Shown here: in pieces, positions 52,347 through 62,251 of the stretch
How the letters are laid out: each line of letters begins with the position of its first letter
How positions within the stretch are numbered: position 1 is the stretch's first letter
From: Comamonadaceae bacterium PBBC1
GTDB lineage: Bacteria; Pseudomonadota; Gammaproteobacteria; Burkholderiales; Burkholderiaceae_C
Direction of reading: 5' to 3'
Length of the DNA stretch: 64,000 nucleotides
NCBI GenBank assembly: GCA_002256145.1
Contig: NKIP01000012.1
Coordinates: 58,462 to 122,461, forward strand
The notes under the pieces: generated by a model
What the model was told of the DNA's origin: nothing
The model's database searches: none
What the model saw: only the letters and a program-made list of their open reading frames with translations
Made by a program: the position numbers and the translations under genes

Positions 52347-55106
52347 ATGGTTGAACACATGAAAAAAGAGGCCGCACACCCTCGGCCAAACGCCGGCATG
52401 CGCAGGGCGCGGCAGTCGCTGGTCCTTTGGGGGCTGTGCTCAAGTCTGACCACATGGGCGCAGACCGGCGCGGTGTCGGGTCCGCCAGAGATCACCGGCT
52501 CGGCCATCGTGCACAAGGCATATGCCCCCGTTTTGCCGGTCCAGGTGTTCACCCGCGATGAGTTGAAAATGCGAGGACATGCCAGTCTGACCGATGCCGT
52601 GCAAAGCCTGGCCAGTGTGTTCAACGGCGTGGATGCATCGCAGGCGGGCACAAGCTGGGGGGGGTTGACCAGTGCGGCCCTTCATGGCGTGCCCTCGGGG
52701 ACCTTGGTGCTGCTCAACGGCAAGCGCCTGGCCCCACATGGTCTTCAGACCATGACGGGCACCGCAGCCCAGAGTGTTGACTTGGGCATGTTGCCTTTGT
52801 CGGCGGTAGAGCGCATCGAGGTGTTGGGAGATGGCGCTTCTTCTGTCTATGGGGCAGATGCCATGGCCGGCGTGATCAACATCATCACCACAGCGCAAGG
52901 CAAGGGCAAAAGCCTGGATGTGGCTGTGCAGCAGATTCAGCCCAAAGGGCGCGCCGGACAGGGTTGGGTGACCAGCCTGAATTGGACCCGTGGGCTTTTG
53001 CGCAAGGATGGTTACAGCCTGCGCTTGACGGTGGAAGCCGACAAATTCGAGGCCTTGGCCGGTCGGGACCGACCGAACGCGACTCAGGCGCGGATTGACT
53101 TGGGGCATGGCGGCGCGACGTACCAGGTGGACAGCCCCAAATTGTCCGCCTTCGGTTCGCCTGTGCTGATGTATTCGCCCACCGGGCAGCAAAAAATGTA
53201 CTCGCCGCTGTACGCCAATGGGGCGTGCGTTGGCAACGCGGTGAAATACGAGGGGTTTGAAGGCGGTTGCAAGACCAATTTATTGCCCACTTATGACATT
53301 TACCCTGAAAGTCAAAGCCAAAAACTGCACGCCTTCGGTGAATTTGTGTTGCCCAATGCCGCCACGGTTTACACCGAGCTGTTGGTGGGCCAGCAGACCC
53401 AACAAATGGCTTCCAGGGATTGGTCCGGGGTGAGTGGAAAAATCGCCGACACCATCGGCGCACCGGGCTATCTTGAAGCGGTTCTCAATGGCTTGAATGC
53501 GGAAGAAACCTACACGTATTGGCGTCCTGATCTGCCCGCATTGCGGCAAAAATTCAACAAGACACTGGTGCGCGCTGCACTGGGCCTGAAAGGAGAATTT
53601 CAGGGGTGGAACTACCACGCCAGTGTTTTTCAAACCCAATCCAAAGCCACGCAGTCTTATGAAAAAGACAACCTGGCAAGCCTGGGTATCCTGGATCAGC
53701 ACACCAGTTTGCCCAATGCCCTCATGCTCAAAAACCTGGATGCGCAAAACCCGCTGACGGCGCAATTGCTGAGCACACGGTATTGGCTGCAAGAGGCAAC
53801 GGGCAGTGCCACACTCAGCGCGGCAGAGCTGCGCGCATCGCGGTCGGTGTTCCGGATGAACGGCAAAGAAGCTTTGCTGGCATGGGGCCTGGAAGGTCTT
53901 CAGGAAAAAGCAGGCACGCAATGGAGCGATACCAGTGGCCAACCAGGCTTTGACGGGCAGCGCTCGATCATGGCCGCTCAAGGCGAATTGCAAGTGCCCG
54001 TTTGGCGCGATGTGGATGTGCTGGCCTCGGTGCGGGCCGATCAATACAGCGATGTGGGTGCCGCCACCAGCGCCAAGCTGGCGGCCCGCTGGACCATCAA
54101 CAGGCGATGGGCCATGCGCGGTGCGGCGGGCACAGGATTTGCCGCACCCACGCTGGCACAAGTGCAACATCTGGAGCGCGACTTTTTGCAAAGCACGGTT
54201 CAGCTCACGCAATGTTCGGACGCCCTGAACACCGTTGCTGCAGGCTTGAAAGCAGCCGATGGTTACAGCGTGGCTTGCCGCAGCAACACCCCGGTGAGCG
54301 TGATGGTCAATGGCAACCCCGATTTACGCCATCAACAAACAAAACAAGCCACATGGGGGCTGACGTACACGCCGAGACGAAACGTCAATGTGTCCGCCGA
54401 TTACTGGCGCGTGCAGGCGCAAGACACCCTGCAGTTTGAAAGCGTGGCGGCTGTTTTGGCCGACCCCTTGCGTCACACTTCGGCCATTGTGGTCAACCCT
54501 GCGCTGGTCAGTGGCGAAGCGGGCGCAGCAAAATCCCATGACATAGCTTTCCTTCTGAAAATGAAAAACCAGGGCCAGACTGTCAAGGAAGGCATAGACA
54601 TTCAGGCCCGGTACCGTGAACCGACGCGGGATGGCCGCTGGCTCATGGGCATGCAGGCCACGTTCATGCTCAGGTCCAAAAGCCGCATCAGCCGGGACAC
54701 TGCCTGGGTGTCGGACTTGGCGGCTTACTCTGCGGTCAGCGAAGTGGTGACGCCCCGTTGGCGCAGTCGGTGGATGCTGGGCTTTGAGGAAGACAAGATG
54801 CAATGGCAATTGAACATCAACCACACCAGCGGCCATGTGGACAAAGAGGTGCAAGCACTCAACACGGTCACCGGTCTCAGCGAAACCGTGAGTGGGCGTT
54901 CGGTCAAAGGCTTTCTCACCGCCGATTTGTTGTCCTCGTTCCAAGCCTCGCGCAGAACACAAATCCACATGGGCGTGACCAACCTCACAGACAGCAAGCC
55001 GCCGCTGTCTTTTTATGCCTTGAGCAACGCGGTTTGGGGCGTCAACACACAGTATGGCCAGTTGTGGGGCAGAACCGTCAAGGTGGGTGTCACGGTCAAG
55101 TTTTGA
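52347..55106 (+). CDS. TonB-dependent outer-membrane receptor (2)
   Basis: 919 residues: a signal peptide (start MVEHMKK or MKKEAAH; hydrophobic SLVLWGLCSSLTTWAQ), plug domain (ITGSAIVHKAYAPVLPVQVF, LLNGKRLAPHG, VERIEVLGDGASSVYGADAM) and a barrel ending VKVGVTVKF. It shares the ITGSAI opening and plug layout with the receptor at 47912 and is probably its paralogue, but with the GC-rich composition of the region. The substrate is unknown. Confidence 0.9.
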   Translation: MVEHMKKEAAHPRPNAGMRRARQSLVLWGLCSSLTTWAQTGAVSGPPEITGSAIVHKAYAPVLPVQVFTRDELKMRGHASLTDAVQSLASVFNGVDASQAGTSWGGLTSAALHGVPSGTLVLLNGKRLAPHGLQTMTGTAAQSVDLGMLPLSAVERIEVLGDGASSVYGADAMAGVINIITTAQGKGKSLDVAVQQIQPKGRAGQGWVTSLNWTRGLLRKDGYSLRLTVEADKFEALAGRDRPNATQARIDLGHGGATYQVDSPKLSAFGSPVLMYSPTGQQKMYSPLYANGACVGNAVKYEGFEGGCKTNLLPTYDIYPESQSQKLHAFGEFVLPNAATVYTELLVGQQTQQMASRDWSGVSGKIADTIGAPGYLEAVLNGLNAEETYTYWRPDLPALRQKFNKTLVRAALGLKGEFQGWNYHASVFQTQSKATQSYEKDNLASLGILDQHTSLPNALMLKNLDAQNPLTAQLLSTRYWLQEATGSATLSAAELRASRSVFRMNGKEALLAWGLEGLQEKAGTQWSDTSGQPGFDGQRSIMAAQGELQVPVWRDVDVLASVRADQYSDVGAATSAKLAARWTINRRWAMRGAAGTGFAAPTLAQVQHLERDFLQSTVQLTQCSDALNTVAAGLKAADGYSVACRSNTPVSVMVNGNPDLRHQQTKQATWGLTYTPRRNVNVSADYWRVQAQDTLQFESVAAVLADPLRHTSAIVVNPALVSGEAGAAKSHDIAFLLKMKNQGQTVKEGIDIQARYREPTRDGRWLMGMQATFMLRSKSRISRDTAWVSDLAAYSAVSEVVTPRWRSRWMLGFEEDKMQWQLNINHTSGHVDKEVQALNTVTGLSETVSGRSVKGFLTADLLSSFQASRRTQIHMGVTNLTDSKPPLSFYALSNAVWGVNTQYGQLWGRTVKVGVTVKF

Positions 55107-55270
55107 GGGCTACCGAGCCAGGGGCCATCCCGTCCCCATCTCATTGCTAACCTCATTGCCAATGGCATCAGCAAAATGCTCGCATGAGCGATGCCCTTGG
55201 GCGTCGTCTGGTCTCGGCGTCCCGCTAAACTTGCGGCACGCCAAACGGGCGGTTAGCCAAGAGAAAATCC

Positions 55271-56395
55271 ATGAAAAAAAGCGGTGTATGGGTGTATGCC
55301 AAGGGTGTGGTTTTGTTGGGTTTGGCTTGTGCCGCACAGGCCGCTGACAACAGCAAGCCACCCGCTCCAGCCAAACCCAGCCTGACGGTGACGGTGGCCA
55401 CGCCCCAAACCGCCAGCCTGACCCAAAAGATCAGCGCCAACGGCAACCTGGCCGCCTGGCAAGAAGCCATCGTTGGGGCCGAGGCCAATGGCCTGAAGAT
55501 CACCGAGGTGCGTGTGAACGTGGGTGACCGGGTGCAGCGCGGTGACGTGCTGGCGGTTTTGCAGGCCGACAGCTTGCGGGCCGAGCTGGCGCAGGCCGAA
55601 GGCCTGCTCGCCGAAGCCACGGCCAGCGCCCAAGAGGCCAAAGCCCAGGCTGACCGAGCACGCGGTTTGCAGCAGCAAGGCTTTATCAGCAGCGCGCAAT
55701 TCAGTCAGACATTGGCCGCTGAAGCCACCTCCATGGCCCGTGTGCTGTCCGCCCGCGCCATGGTGCAGCTGCAAAACGTGCGCTTGTCGCAAACCCAGGT
55801 GCGTGCACCCGATGCGGGCGTGATCTCGGCCCGGCAGGCCACGGTGGGCAGTGTGGTGGGCGCAGGCGCCGAGTTGTTCCGCTTGATTCGCCAGGGCCGC
55901 ATCGAGTGGCGGGCTGAAGTCACCGCTGCAGAGATCGGTCGCATCCAGGTGGGTGCGCCCGTGCAAATCAAAGCCGCCAGTGGCCAGCTGTTGCAAGGCA
56001 AGGTGCGTATGGTGGCTCCGTCGGTCGATGCGCAAACCCGAAACGCACTGGTCTATGTCGATTTGCCCACGCAAACTGGCAGCGCCCGCGCTGGCATGTA
56101 CGCCCAAGGCGAGATCGCGCTGGGCCAAAGCCAAGCGCTTACCGTGCCACAAGCGGCGGTGGTGGTGCGAGACGGTTTCAGTTATGTCTACACCGTGGGG
56201 GCCGACCAAAAAGTCAGCCAGCTCAAGGTGCAAACCGGACGCCAAAGCGCAGGCCGCGTCGAGGTGACGAGCGGCCTGAAAGCCGATGCCCGCGTGGTGG
56301 CCAGTGGCGGGGCATTCCTGAACCACGGCGACACGGTGCGTGTGGTGGATGCGCCAGCCGTTCATGCCGCGCCAGCAGCCCCAGCCAACAAATAA
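55271..56395 (+). CDS. RND efflux periplasmic adaptor (membrane fusion protein)
   Basis: 374 residues: signal peptide (MKKSGVWVYAKGVVLLGLAC, cleavage after AQA), then the barrel-sandwich/lipoyl pattern (NGNLAAWQEAIVGAEANGLK, VGDRVQRGDVLAVLQAD), a helical hairpin, and beta-barrel segments (VRAPDAGVISARQATVGSVV, GAELFRLIRQG). It links an RND pump to an outer-membrane channel. The next gene, nine nt downstream, is the pump. No outer-membrane factor gene is in the window, so a shared TolC-like channel is likely. Confidence 0.92.
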   Translation: MKKSGVWVYAKGVVLLGLACAAQAADNSKPPAPAKPSLTVTVATPQTASLTQKISANGNLAAWQEAIVGAEANGLKITEVRVNVGDRVQRGDVLAVLQADSLRAELAQAEGLLAEATASAQEAKAQADRARGLQQQGFISSAQFSQTLAAEATSMARVLSARAMVQLQNVRLSQTQVRAPDAGVISARQATVGSVVGAGAELFRLIRQGRIEWRAEVTAAEIGRIQVGAPVQIKAASGQLLQGKVRMVAPSVDAQTRNALVYVDLPTQTGSARAGMYAQGEIALGQSQALTVPQAAVVVRDGFSYVYTVGADQKVSQLKVQTGRQSAGRVEVTSGLKADARVVASGGAFLNHGDTVRVVDAPAVHAAPAAPANK

Positions 56396-56404
56396 AGGGA
56401 CGAC

Positions 56405-59400
56405 ATGCTCAACGTCTCTTCCTGGTCGATCCGCAACCCGATTCCGGCGGTCATGCTGTTTGTGCTGCTGACGCTGGCCGGTTTCATCGCCTTTGGGTCC
56501 ATGAAAGTGCAAAACTTTCCGGACCTGGACGTGCCCACCATCTCGGTCACCGCCAGCCTGCCTGGGGTTGCGCCTTCGCAGCTCGAAACCGATGTGGCCC
56601 GCAAGCTCGAAAACGCGCTGGCCCCGCTGCAGGGTCTCAAACACATCACCACCAAGGTGCAAGACGGCGTGGTGTCCATCACCGCCGAGTTCCGCATGGA
56701 AAAGCCCAGCCAGGAGGCGGTGGACGACGTGCGCTCCGCCATTCAGGGCGTGCGGGCCGATTTGCCCGGCGACCTGCGCGACCCGGTGGTGCAAAAGCTC
56801 AACCTGGCTGGCTCGCCTGTGCTGGCCTACACCGTGCGCTCGTCGCGCATGGACGACGAGGCGCTGTCGTGGTTGGTGGATAAAGACATCACCCGCAAGC
56901 TCTTGTCGCTGCGCGGCGTGGGTGCCGTCAACCGCGTGGGCGGCGTGACGCGCGAAGTGCGTGTGGCGCTGGACGTGAACCGCTTGCAGTCACTGGGCAT
57001 CACGGCGGCCGAAGTGTCGCGCCAGCTCAAGCAGGTGCAGCAAGAAGGCTCGGGCGGGCGCATGGATGTGGGCGCGGGCGAACAACCCGTGCGCACGCTG
57101 GCCACCGTGAAAACGGCGCAAGAGGTGGGTCAGATCGAGCTGGCCACCTCGCGGGGTGGGCGTATCCGTTTGGACCAAGTGGCCACCGTGAGCGACACGC
57201 TGGCCGATGCCCGCTCAGCAGCCAGCCTCAACGGTGTGCCCGTTGTCGGCTTTGAGGTGGTGCGCAGCAAAGGCGAGAGCGAGGTGGCCGTGGGCCGCTT
57301 GGTGCGCCAGGCGCTGGCCGAGTACCGGCTGCAAAATCCCGACATCGAGATCACCGAATCCTTCGACTTTGTGACCCCGGTGGAAGAGGAATACAACGGC
57401 TCTTTGGTGCTGCTGTACGAAGGTGCAATTTTGGCGGTGCTGGTGGTGTGGCTGTTCTTGCGCGACTGGCGGGCGACGTTTGTGTCGGCGGTGGCGCTGC
57501 CGCTGTCGGTCATTCCGGCCTTCATTGGCATGGCGTACCTGGGTTTTTCCATCAACGTGGTCACCTTGCTGGCGCTGTCTTTGGTGATCGGCGTGCTGGT
57601 GGACGACGCGATTGTGGAAGTGGAAAACATCGTGCGCCATTTGCGCATGGGCAAGTCGCCGTATCAGGCGGCCATGGAGGCGGCCGATGAAATTGGTCTG
57701 GCCGTGATCGCCACCACCTTCACCCTGATCGCGGTGTTTTTGCCCACGGCCTTCATGAGCGGCATTCCGGGCAAGTTCTTCAAGCAGTTTGGCTGGACGG
57801 CGTCGCTCGCAGTGTTCGCTTCGCTGGTGGTGGCGCGGGTGCTCACGCCCATGATGGCGGCTTACATCTTGAAACCCATCGTCACAGCCGCGCACGAGCC
57901 GGGCTGGCTCAAGCGCTACATGGTCTGGGCCACTTGGTGCATGAAGCACCGCCTGGTCACCATGGTGCTGGCCACGCTGTTTTTCATCGGCTCCATCATG
58001 CTGGTGCCTTTGCTGCCCAAGGGCTTCATTCCGCCGGACGACAACTCGCAAACCCAGGTCTATGTGGAGCTGCCACCGGGATCGACCTTGGCGCAAACCC
58101 AGGCCAGTGCCGAGCACGCCCGCACACTGCTCATGACGGTGAACGACGTGAAAAGCGTTTACACCACGATTGGTGGCGGCAGCGCGGGCAGCGACCCGTT
58201 TGCGGGTGGTGGCGCGGCCGAGGTGCGCAAGGCCACGCTCACCATCCAGCTGAGCGAGCGCGGCACACGGCCGCGCAAGCAGGTGATTGAAAACGACATC
58301 CGCACAAAGTTGCAACAACTGCCCGGCGTGCGCAGCAAAGTGGGCTTGGGTGGTTCAGGCGAGAAATACGTGCTGGTGCTCACCGGCGAAGACCCGCAGG
58401 CCCTGCAAACCGCCGCCATGGCCGTGGAGCGCGACCTGCGCACCATCCAGGGCTTGGGCTCCATTGCATCGACGGCCAGCCTGGTGCGCCCCGAGATCGC
58501 GGTGCGCCCCGACTTTGCCAAAGCCGCCGACCTGGGCGTGACCAGCGCCGCCATCAGCGACACCTTGCGCGTGGCCACGCTGGGCGACTACGACCAGGCA
58601 TTGCCCAAGCTCAATTTGTCGGAGCGTCAAGTGCCCATCGTCGTGAAACTGGGGGACGAGTCCCGGCACGACCTGAGCACACTCGAGCGCCTGATGGTGC
58701 CCGGCAGCCGTGGCCCCGTCATGTTGGGCCAAGTGGCCAGCATCGAGGTGGCGGGCGGCCCGGCGGTGATTGACCGCTACGACCGCCAGCGCAACATCAA
58801 CTTTGAGATCGAGCTGTCGGGCATGCCCTTGGGCGACGTGACAGCTGCGGTGCAAAAGCTGCCCGCGCTGCAAAGCCTGCCGCCGGGCGTGAAGGTGGTG
58901 GAGGTGGGCGACGCCGAAGTCATGGGCGAACTGTTTGCCAGCTTTGGCCTGGCCATGTTGATCGGCGTGCTGTGCATCTACATCGTTCTGGTTCTGCTGT
59001 TCAAAGGCTTCTTGCACCCCATCACCATCTTGGCGGCACTGCCTTTATCTTTGGGCGGCGCGTTTGTGGGCTTGCTGATCGCGCAAAAGAGCTTCTCCAT
59101 GCCCTCGCTCATTGGCTTGATCATGCTCATGGGCATTGCCACCAAAAACTCCATCTTGTTGGTGGAATACGCCATCGAAGCGCGGCGCGGCAAACCCGCC
59201 GAGGGCGATCACCCGGCTGTACCGCCCATGAGCCGCTGGGACGCCATCTTGGACGCTTGCCACAAACGCGCCCGGCCAATTGTCATGACCACGATTGCCA
59301 TGGGCGCGGGCATGCTGCCCATTGCCGTGGGCTGGGGCGCGGCCGACGCGAGCTTCCGCTCACCCATGGCCATTGCCGTGATCGGCGGCCTGCTCACCAG

Positions 59401-59512
59401 CACGGTGCTCAGCTTGCTGGTGGTGCCGGTGGTGTTCACTTACCTCGATGATTTGGGGCAGTGGTCGGGCCGCATGTTTAGAAAATTGACACAAACCAGG
59501 AGCAAAGCATGA
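56405..59512 (+). CDS. RND-family efflux pump permease
   Basis: 1035 residues with 12 membrane helices and two large periplasmic domains. The proton-relay acidic pair is seen in TM4 (LVIGVLVDDAIVEVENIVRH) and the TM10-12 partner region in LIGLIMLMGIATKNSILLVE. The start (ISIRNP-like: NVSSWSIRNPIPAVMLFVLL) matches HAE1-type multidrug pumps. It exports hydrophobic or toxic compounds driven by protons. It is in an operon with the adaptor and an SDR whose ATG overlaps this stop. Confidence 0.95.
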   Translation: MLNVSSWSIRNPIPAVMLFVLLTLAGFIAFGSMKVQNFPDLDVPTISVTASLPGVAPSQLETDVARKLENALAPLQGLKHITTKVQDGVVSITAEFRMEKPSQEAVDDVRSAIQGVRADLPGDLRDPVVQKLNLAGSPVLAYTVRSSRMDDEALSWLVDKDITRKLLSLRGVGAVNRVGGVTREVRVALDVNRLQSLGITAAEVSRQLKQVQQEGSGGRMDVGAGEQPVRTLATVKTAQEVGQIELATSRGGRIRLDQVATVSDTLADARSAASLNGVPVVGFEVVRSKGESEVAVGRLVRQALAEYRLQNPDIEITESFDFVTPVEEEYNGSLVLLYEGAILAVLVVWLFLRDWRATFVSAVALPLSVIPAFIGMAYLGFSINVVTLLALSLVIGVLVDDAIVEVENIVRHLRMGKSPYQAAMEAADEIGLAVIATTFTLIAVFLPTAFMSGIPGKFFKQFGWTASLAVFASLVVARVLTPMMAAYILKPIVTAAHEPGWLKRYMVWATWCMKHRLVTMVLATLFFIGSIMLVPLLPKGFIPPDDNSQTQVYVELPPGSTLAQTQASAEHARTLLMTVNDVKSVYTTIGGGSAGSDPFAGGGAAEVRKATLTIQLSERGTRPRKQVIENDIRTKLQQLPGVRSKVGLGGSGEKYVLVLTGEDPQALQTAAMAVERDLRTIQGLGSIASTASLVRPEIAVRPDFAKAADLGVTSAAISDTLRVATLGDYDQALPKLNLSERQVPIVVKLGDESRHDLSTLERLMVPGSRGPVMLGQVASIEVAGGPAVIDRYDRQRNINFEIELSGMPLGDVTAAVQKLPALQSLPPGVKVVEVGDAEVMGELFASFGLAMLIGVLCIYIVLVLLFKGFLHPITILAALPLSLGGAFVGLLIAQKSFSMPSLIGLIMLMGIATKNSILLVEYAIEARRGKPAEGDHPAVPPMSRWDAILDACHKRARPIVMTTIAMGAGMLPIAVGWGAADASFRSPMAIAVIGGLLTSTVLSLLVVPVVFTYLDDLGQWSGRMFRKLTQTRSKA

Positions 59513-60210
59513 GCAACAAAGTGGCCATGGTGGTGGGCGGCGGCAGTGGCATGGGCGCTGCGGCGGCCCGCAAGCTGGCGCAAGATGGTTTTCAGGTCGC
59601 TGTCATGTCTTCGTCCGGCAAGGGTGAGGCGCTGGGCCGTGAGTTGGGGGGCATCGGCCTGACGGGCTCTAACCAATCAAGCGAAGACCTGCAAAAGCTG
59701 GTCGATCAAACCATGGCGCGTTGGGGCCGGATTGACGTGCTGGTCAACAGCGCAGGCCACGGCCCCAAAGGCCCGTTGCTGGAGTTAACCGATGCGCAGT
59801 GGCACTTGGGGCTCGACATGTATTTCTTGAACGTGGTGCGCGCCGTGCGTCTGGTTGCACCCATCATGGTCCAGCAAAAATCGGGGTCCATCGTCAACAT
59901 CTCCACCGCCTGGGTGGTCGAGCCCAGCGCGATGTTCCCGACCTCGGCTGTGGCGCGCGCGGGCTTGGCCGCTTTCACCAAGCTCTTTGCCGACGAGAAC
60001 GCGGTGCATCAGGTGCGCATGAACAATGTGTTGCCCGGCTGGATCGACAGCCTGCCCGCCAAAGAAGAGCGCCGCGAAAGCGTGCCCATGCAGCGTTACG
60101 GCACCAGCGAAGAAGTGGCCGCGACCATCGCCTTTCTGGCGTCAGAAGGTGCGGCCTACATCACGAGCCAGAGCTTGCGCATTGATGGGGGGTTGATGCG
60201 TTCGGTGTAA
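59509..60210 (+). CDS. SDR-family oxidoreductase with non-canonical active site
   Basis: 233 residues: Rossmann motif VVGGGSGMG (8-16), NSAG (80-83), the Ser132 region IVNIST and the typical C-terminal IDGGLMRSV. The usual YxxxK catalytic pair is replaced: the segment aligned to YxASK-AGL reads SAVAR-AGL (146-153), giving Ser and Arg at the Tyr and Lys positions. It may use another chemistry or bind NAD(P) without classical catalysis. It overlaps the RND pump stop by ATGA and is translated with it. Confidence 0.82.
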   Translation: MSNKVAMVVGGGSGMGAAAARKLAQDGFQVAVMSSSGKGEALGRELGGIGLTGSNQSSEDLQKLVDQTMARWGRIDVLVNSAGHGPKGPLLELTDAQWHLGLDMYFLNVVRAVRLVAPIMVQQKSGSIVNISTAWVVEPSAMFPTSAVARAGLAAFTKLFADENAVHQVRMNNVLPGWIDSLPAKEERRESVPMQRYGTSEEVAATIAFLASEGAAYITSQSLRIDGGLMRSV

Positions 60211-60241
60211 CTGCGCTCGGCCACATTTCTTGGTTGCTGAT

Positions 60242-61099
60242 TCAGGGATTACAAAAATCACACCGCGCAGGATCAGCCCAAGGCAGGGCATTCACGGCGC
60301 GTTGCGCTTCGTGGCCGCATTTTTTGCAGCCCCATATTTCTGCCTTGGGCAAACGGGTCAAGCTGCCACACGCACGGCAGGGCAGACCCGGAATCTGTTG
60401 GCTGAGCCAGTAACCCGGCGAGTCACAGCTTGGGCAGGCCGAAAGCAACTTTTGAATGAGCTCTTCGGTGGCTTTGAGGATCAATTTTTGACGTGTGGGA
60501 TTGCAAAAAGCCCTCAGATCGTTTTCGACAAACACCGCCCCATGGGCGGACTTGGCTTGGGCCAGATGGAAGGCTTTCAGCAGAGTCTGCTGATCTCGGA
60601 TGCCTTTGTCCATGTCAGGGTGCTCGGGGTGTTCGGGTCGCAGCACCAGATGGTGTTCGGGAAACCCGGCCTCGTTGGCAAAGCGCTCGAGCTCTTGAGG
60701 GGTTTTGACCATGCTGTGCAGGCTTTGGGCGGGGCCGTGTGCAATGCCCGTCACTTCAATCCCGGACAAGCGATCGACCCACAACACGACTTCGGTGTTC
60801 CAGGGCATGAAGGCACCAAAGGGGTCGGGGCCAAACGAACCTTCGCTGGCCATGCCCACAGACGTGCCGGTCAGTGCCATGCCAATGGCGGCCTTTTTTC
60901 TGGCCGCATCCAGCTGCGATCCAGCGCGGGTCAGTTCACGCGTGAAGGTGCCCAACTGGTCGGTGTCATAGCCGTCGGTGTGCACCAGATGGCAGCCCAG
61001 TGCGGCTTCCAGCGGTTCGCGCACCAGGTCCTGCTTGCCATGTTGCGTCAGCAGGGCAACTTGGCGACCTTGATAAAACAGGGGCTGTGCTGTGCTCAT
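60242..61099 (-). CDS. Zinc-ribbon-containing protein of the DUF6671 type
   Basis: 285 residues with a conserved N-terminal segment (LTQHGKQDLVREPLEAALGC, then HTDGYDTDQLGTFTRE) and a C-terminal treble-clef/zinc-ribbon part with CPSC, CRAC, CKKC and CDFC pairs. I associate it with DUF6671 but cannot verify that. Its start overlaps the stop of the SbtA-like permease gene by ATGA, so the two are coupled. Its function is unknown; the Cys pairs suggest structural zinc. Confidence 0.7.
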   Translation of the reverse strand: MSTAQPLFYQGRQVALLTQHGKQDLVREPLEAALGCHLVHTDGYDTDQLGTFTRELTRAGSQLDAARKKAAIGMALTGTSVGMASEGSFGPDPFGAFMPWNTEVVLWVDRLSGIEVTGIAHGPAQSLHSMVKTPQELERFANEAGFPEHHLVLRPEHPEHPDMDKGIRDQQTLLKAFHLAQAKSAHGAVFVENDLRAFCNPTRQKLILKATEELIQKLLSACPSCDSPGYWLSQQIPGLPCRACGSLTRLPKAEIWGCKKCGHEAQRAVNALPWADPARCDFCNP

Positions 61100-62103
61100 G
61101 TCAGCACCATTTGCGCCACCGCCAAATAGACCGGGATGCCCAGCACGATGTTGAGCGGAAAGGTTAAACCCAAACTCAGGCCGAAATACAGCGCGGGCTT
61201 GGCTTCGGGCAAGGCAGTGCGCAGCACGGCGGGCACGGCAATGTAAGAGGCGCTCGCGGCCAGCACCATGAGCAAAGCCCCATCGCCTGCATTCAGTTTC
61301 AAGACGACAGCCAGGCCCAAGGCCAGTGCCGCGTGCACGATGGGGCCGAGCACGGCATAAGCGATCAGCACGGGCGACTGCCCCTTGACTTGCGGCAAGT
61401 TACGCGCCGCCATCAAGCCCATGTCGAGCAGAAAGAAGGCCAGCATGCCTTTGAAAAGGTCTACCGAGAAGGGGGCCATCGCCTCTTTGCCCGCTTCGCC
61501 CGTGACCAAGCCAATCACCATCGCCCCCAAGAGCAACAACTGCGCGCCATCGGTGAAGGACTCGTGCAAGATTTTGCCCACCGAGCTGCCAGCCGGAGCA
61601 GCAGGACCCCCCAAAGCGGCCACGCCGCCCGCTTGCAGCACCACGCCCGAGGCCTGCTTTTGCCGCAATGAATTGGCCAACACCACCGCCAGGATGATGG
61701 CGGGCGACTCCATCAAGGCCATGGCCGCAGCCATGTGCCCGCCATAAGGCACGCCTTGGTTCTCCAGCGTTTGCACGGCCGTGACAAAGGTCACGGCACT
61801 CACCGAGCCGTAAGTGGCGGCCACAGCGGCCGCGTCAAAACCGGACACAAAGCGCCGCAGCACCGTGTAACCGATGAGCGGAATGACGATGGCCAGTGCC
61901 ACTGCAGCCGCCAAGCTGATGCCCACACTGGCCGTCAGGCCCGATTGCGACAGCGCAAAACCGCCCTTCAGGCCCAGGGCCATCAAGAGGTAGAGCGACA
62001 AAAAACGGGAGATGGCGGGCGGGATTTCGAGGTTGGACTTGACGGTGCCCGCCAGCACGCCAAAGATGAAAAAGAGAATGGCCGGGTCGATCAGGTTGTG
62101 CAT
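61096..62103 (-). CDS. SbtA-type sodium-dependent bicarbonate transporter family permease
   Basis: 335 residues from ATG 62103, about ten membrane helices in two inverted repeats, with SbtA/DUF897 segments (PAILFFIFGVLAGTVKSNLE, LPPAISRFLSLYLLMALGLK-like, and ATYGSVSAVTFVTAVQTLE; ending LTFPLNIVLGIPVYLA). SbtA of cyanobacteria imports bicarbonate with sodium; homologues in heterotrophs are uncharacterised. The ATG at 62136 would add 11 unlikely residues. It is coupled to the downstream zinc-ribbon gene. No PII-like SbtB is adjacent. Confidence 0.85.
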   Translation of the reverse strand: MHNLIDPAILFFIFGVLAGTVKSNLEIPPAISRFLSLYLLMALGLKGGFALSQSGLTASVGISLAAAVALAIVIPLIGYTVLRRFVSGFDAAAVAATYGSVSAVTFVTAVQTLENQGVPYGGHMAAAMALMESPAIILAVVLANSLRQKQASGVVLQAGGVAALGGPAAPAGSSVGKILHESFTDGAQLLLLGAMVIGLVTGEAGKEAMAPFSVDLFKGMLAFFLLDMGLMAARNLPQVKGQSPVLIAYAVLGPIVHAALALGLAVVLKLNAGDGALLMVLAASASYIAVPAVLRTALPEAKPALYFGLSLGLTFPLNIVLGIPVYLAVAQMVLT

Positions 62104-62251
62104 GTTGTGTTCCTTGCACCGATCATAAAAATCCACAAGCCATTTGTAAAATCGATTCTGCTACCTTTGACTATAGGTAAAAATCTATGAATACCAGCCT
62201 CAGACAATCACGCCTTTTGTGCTGAGGCGGTTAAGGGGGCGTTTGACGCCT

